Part shown: in pieces, positions 61,456 to 64,000 of the stretch | Position numbering within the stretch: the stretch's first letter is position 1 | Layout of the letters: each line of letters starts with the position of its first letter | Source: Nitratireductor sp. XY-223 | GTDB taxonomy: Bacteria > Pseudomonadota > Alphaproteobacteria > Rhizobiales > Rhizobiaceae | Length of the DNA: 64,000 nucleotides | Assembly: GCF_004959855.1 (NCBI RefSeq) | Contig: NZ_SPNT01000001.1 | Span: 310,001 to 374,000, forward strand | Direction: 5' to 3' | Translations under genes and position numbers: made by a program | Notes under the pieces: generated by a model | What the model was told of the DNA's origin: nothing | The model's database searches: none | Seen by the model: the letters and a program-made list of their open reading frames with translations, nothing else

Positions 61456-62256
61456 CTAGCCGGCGTTCAACAGCCACTCGTGCTCGGTGGCGTTGTGGAA
61501 CTTCCAGGTGCGCCGCGGACCCGCCATGACATTGAGATAGTAGAGATCGTAGCCGTGGCACGCGGCGCAGGGATGGTAACCTTTCGGCACCAGCGTGACG
61601 TCGCCGTCCTCGACAGCCATCGATTCGTCGAGCGTACGGTCGTCGGTGTAGACGCGCTGGAAGGCGAAGCCCTGCGGCGGGTTCAGGCGGTGATAGTAGG
61701 TCTCCTCGAGCAGCGATTCGTGCGGAAGATTGTCCTCGTCGTGCTTGTGCGGCGGGTAGGACGACGTGTGGCCACCCGGCGTGATGACCTCGACGACGAG
61801 CAGCGACTGCGCCGGCTGGTCCTCCGGCAGGATATTGGTCACGTAGCGCGTGTTGGTCCCGCTGCCGCGGGTCTCCTTGCTGAGATCGGAGGGCGCGATA
61901 AGCCGCGGCGGCAGATTGCCCGCCGGATCGGGCGCCGAACAGACGGCGAGTTCGAGTTCGGTTTCGGCGCTGACGCTCCAGTCTGATCCGCCGGGGACAT
62001 AAACGGCCGCCGGAACGCCGTCGAAGGGCGACATGCGCTCGCCGAGCGTGCCGAACTCCGTGCCGCCGGCGGCGACCGAACCCTTGCCGCTGACGAAGAC
62101 CAGGCATACTTCGCGGTGACCCGTTTCCGCGCTCACCTTGTCTCCCGGCCGCAGGCGGTGGAGGTCGAAACCGACATACTGCCAGCCCGCATTTTCAGGC
62201 GTGACATGGGTGATCCGGCCGTAACCGTCCTCGGGCTTCACCAGCAGTTTCGACAT
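61456..62256 (-). CDS. iolB: 5-deoxy-glucuronate isomerase
   Basis: A 266-residue cupin-fold isomerase of inositol breakdown, normal length. Blocks include HTSSYPPHKHDEDN and YYHRLNPPQGFAFQRVYTD, with GYHPCAACHGYDLYYLNVMA near the C-terminus, typical of IolB. It converts 5-deoxy-glucuronate to 2-deoxy-5-keto-gluconate. AAGGAAA precedes the ATG. It is the third gene of an iolD-iolE-iolB set on the minus strand and converges with the Rid gene. Confidence 0.94.
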   Translation of the reverse strand: MSKLLVKPEDGYGRITHVTPENAGWQYVGFDLHRLRPGDKVSAETGHREVCLVFVSGKGSVAAGGTEFGTLGERMSPFDGVPAAVYVPGGSDWSVSAETELELAVCSAPDPAGNLPPRLIAPSDLSKETRGSGTNTRYVTNILPEDQPAQSLLVVEVITPGGHTSSYPPHKHDEDNLPHESLLEETYYHRLNPPQGFAFQRVYTDDRTLDESMAVEDGDVTLVPKGYHPCAACHGYDLYYLNVMAGPRRTWKFHNATEHEWLLNAG

Positions 62257-62271
62257 GGCGGTTTCCTTGTC

Positions 62272-63168
62272 CTATGCGTCCAGACCAACAGAACGCGCCG
62301 TTTCTTTCAATGCCTCGAGGCCCATTTTCTGATAATGGTACGGATCGCGCACGGCCGAGTCCTGTTCGGCCTCGATCACCAGCCAGCCGCTATAGCCCTG
62401 TTCGACCGCCATCCTGAGGATTGGCTCAAAGGAAATCGCGCCCTCCGGATCGCCGGGCACTGTAAAGATGCCGCGCCGAACCGCCTCCAGAAAGCTGGTA
62501 TCCTCCTTCACCACTTCGCGCAACACGGCGCCGCGGACGTTCTTGGCGTGGAAGTGGCGAACGCGGCCAAAGTGCCTGTGGGCCAGCTCCAGCGGATCGA
62601 ACCCGGCAAAAAAGGCGTGGCCTGTATCGAAGAGCAGCTTTGTCGCGGGTCCCGTTTCCCCCATGAGACGGTCGATCTCCTCGAGATTCTGGATCACGGT
62701 GCCCATGTGGTGATGGTAGACAAGGTCTATGCCCTCGTCGGCGCAGGTCCGGGCCAGGTCCTCCAGCATGGTCGTAAAGCGCGCCCATTGCGCCTCATCC
62801 ATGACCGGGCGGCGGGACAACGGCACATCGTCGCGACCGTGGATGGCATTGGACGTCTCGCAAACGATGCACACGCGGCTTTCATGTGCCTTGAGCAGCG
62901 CGATCTGCTCGCGCAGGATCGCCCGTTCCGTCTCGATGTCGTTGACCAGCATGTTCAGCGAGTGCCAGCCGGAGATGAACCGCAGGCCGTGAGGCCTGAG
63001 GACCTCTCGCAAAGCTTCAGCCTCGTCGGGCATGCGATGCCCTTTCTCGATGCCGTCAAAACCGATCCTGCCGGCATCGCTCAGGCACTGCTCGAGACTG
63101 ATGTGGGCGCCGATCGTGCGGTCGTCGTCATTGGTCCAGGCAATCGGGTTGGTGCCGTATCTTATCAT
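62272..63168 (-). CDS. iolE: Myo-inosose-2 dehydratase
   Basis: A 298-residue xylose-isomerase-like TIM-barrel enzyme (IRYGTNPIAWTNDDDRTIGA; YHHHMGTVIQNLEEIDRLM; LLFDTGHAFFAGFDPLELA). It dehydrates 2-keto-myo-inositol. The start at 63168 follows GGAAG eight bases upstream; a longer frame from 63183 has a ribosome site that is too close. It lies 33 bases after iolD and 15 before iolB. Confidence 0.94.
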   Translation of the reverse strand: MIRYGTNPIAWTNDDDRTIGAHISLEQCLSDAGRIGFDGIEKGHRMPDEAEALREVLRPHGLRFISGWHSLNMLVNDIETERAILREQIALLKAHESRVCIVCETSNAIHGRDDVPLSRRPVMDEAQWARFTTMLEDLARTCADEGIDLVYHHHMGTVIQNLEEIDRLMGETGPATKLLFDTGHAFFAGFDPLELAHRHFGRVRHFHAKNVRGAVLREVVKEDTSFLEAVRRGIFTVPGDPEGAISFEPILRMAVEQGYSGWLVIEAEQDSAVRDPYHYQKMGLEALKETARSVGLDA

Positions 63169-63201
63169 CGCCGCTGCTTCCATATTCCTGACCGGTTGCC
63201 G

Positions 63202-64000
63202 TTAGCGCTGCCCCTTGCGGCCTTCCTCGTAGGCCGACCGGGCGTCGCGCACCTGCTGTCGGACACTGACTTCCGGAACGGCGACGTCCCACCAGGTGCC
63301 GCCGGCCTCGGTCGAAGGCAGCGGATCGGTGTCGATCACGATCACGGTCGTGCGGTCGCTGTCGCGCGCCGCGGCCACCGCGTTCTCGAGGTCGGCGAGT
63401 GAAGAGACCTTGTGGGCCTCGGCGCCGAGGCTCTCGGCGTGGGCGCGGAAATCGATGTCCGGCAGAACCTCGTGCCTGGCGTCCTTCAGCAGGTTGTTGA
63501 AGTTGGCGCCGCCGGTGCCCATCTGCAGCCGGTTGATGCAGGCGAAACCGCGATTGTCGAGCACGACGATGGTGATTTTCTCGCCAAGCATCACCGATGT
63601 GGCGATTTCCGAATTCATCATCAGGTAGGACCCGTCGCCCAGCATGACGACAACATCGTCGTCCGGCCGGGCCATTTTGACGCCGATACCGCCGGCGATT
63701 TCGTAACCCATGCAGGAAAAGCCGTATTCGAGGTGGAAGGAGCCGGGCTTTTCCGCCTGCCACAGCTTGTGCAACTCGCCCGGCAGGCTGCCCGCCGCGC
63801 CGACGATTGTGGTGTTCGGTGCAGCCGCCCGCTGCACGGCCCCGATGACCTGGGAATCGGAGGGCAGGGCGACGTTGGACGATGCCGTCACCGCGTCAAC
63901 GTCCTTCAGCCAGGCCGATTTGGCGGCGCCGATTGCCTCGCCGTAGCTGCCATCCGCGTGCTGGTCGCCCAGCTTTTCCGACAACGCGTTAAGCCCGACC
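63202..64000 (-). CDS. iolD: 3D-(3,5/4)-trihydroxycyclohexane-1,2-dione hydrolase, C-terminal part (cut by window edge)
   Basis: The frame is open to base 64000 and encodes the last 265 residues of a thiamine diphosphate enzyme of about 610 residues. The ThDP/Mg motif is VVVMLGDGSYLMMNSE, and EYGFSCMGYEIAGGIGVKMA and VLDNRGFACINRLQMGTGG are typical of IolD. It opens the ring of the diketone formed by IolE. The 5' part lies outside the window. Confidence 0.93.
   Translation of the reverse strand, partial: VGLNALSEKLGDQHADGSYGEAIGAAKSAWLKDVDAVTASSNVALPSDSQVIGAVQRAAAPNTTIVGAAGSLPGELHKLWQAEKPGSFHLEYGFSCMGYEIAGGIGVKMARPDDDVVVMLGDGSYLMMNSEIATSVMLGEKITIVVLDNRGFACINRLQMGTGGANFNNLLKDARHEVLPDIDFRAHAESLGAEAHKVSSLADLENAVAAARDSDRTTVIVIDTDPLPSTEAGGTWWDVAVPEVSVRQQVRDARSAYEEGRKGQR

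Noticed and set aside
1-64000. tRNA or rRNA genes, CRISPR arrays, insertion sequences, prophage or integrase genes
   Set aside because: None was recognised on either strand; no transposase- or integrase-like protein and no regular repeat array is visible. Short RNA genes could be missed by eye.

Overview
The window is a GC-rich chromosomal segment of an alphaproteobacterium, most likely a Rhizobiales-type organism. This is judged from the RutR-linked reductive pyrimidine genes, an FnrL/cbb3 module, TauR-Xsc-Pta sulfonate genes, MttB-family and GcvT-fused dehydrogenases, a 2-aminobenzoyl-CoA type operon and inositol genes. No RNA gene, CRISPR array, insertion sequence or prophage was recognised. 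The species is not determined.

Layout. 1-1446: a TAXI-type TRAP transporter (permease cut by the window edge). 1618-10217: rutR, divergent from an aminotransferase, a beta-ureidopropionase, a dihydropyrimidinase and a four-gene ABC importer; a RutR-like palindrome lies in the divergent promoter. 10277-14267: a GMC oxidoreductase divergent from a membrane-anchored alkylsulfatase-like enzyme, then a small DUF4242 gene. 14360-19588: a small membrane protein, hemN, an FNR regulator, a DUF4153 membrane protein and a hemerythrin-domain gene. 19814-28022: ccoNOQP and ccoGHIS, with a perfect FNR box upstream. 27961-30466: an alpha/beta hydrolase, a stand-alone Lrp/AsnC ligand domain and a ferredoxin-reductase-like flavoprotein.

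30588-49134 is the most interesting part. It contains an XRE-cupin regulator, two FAD/GcvT-fused demethylating dehydrogenases of the dimethylglycine/sarcosine type, a tauABC-type importer, a non-pyrrolysine MttB-family methyltransferase, a His/Met-rich DUF4396 membrane protein, xsc, tauR, pta, a decayed permease, an unknown gene and a DAO-type amine oxidase. Three of its promoters share a 27-nt dyad with GTGAAA-type arms. The tauA/mttB, xsc and tauR/pta promoters share an AACTGGC(A/C)CCAT motif. I infer a route that strips N-methyl groups from a methylated taurine, possibly taurine betaine, and feeds taurine into sulfoacetaldehyde and acetyl phosphate. This is a hypothesis from gene content and shared sites.

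49309-61443: an operon for aerobic CoA-dependent aromatic degradation of the 2-aminobenzoyl-CoA type (fused monooxygenase/reductase, SDR, MarR regulator, enoyl-CoA hydratase, acyl-CoA dehydrogenase, aryl-CoA ligase), its own branched-chain-type ABC importer and a Rid-family protein that lacks the usual arginine. 61456-64000 (minus strand): iolB, iolE and the 3' part of iolD.
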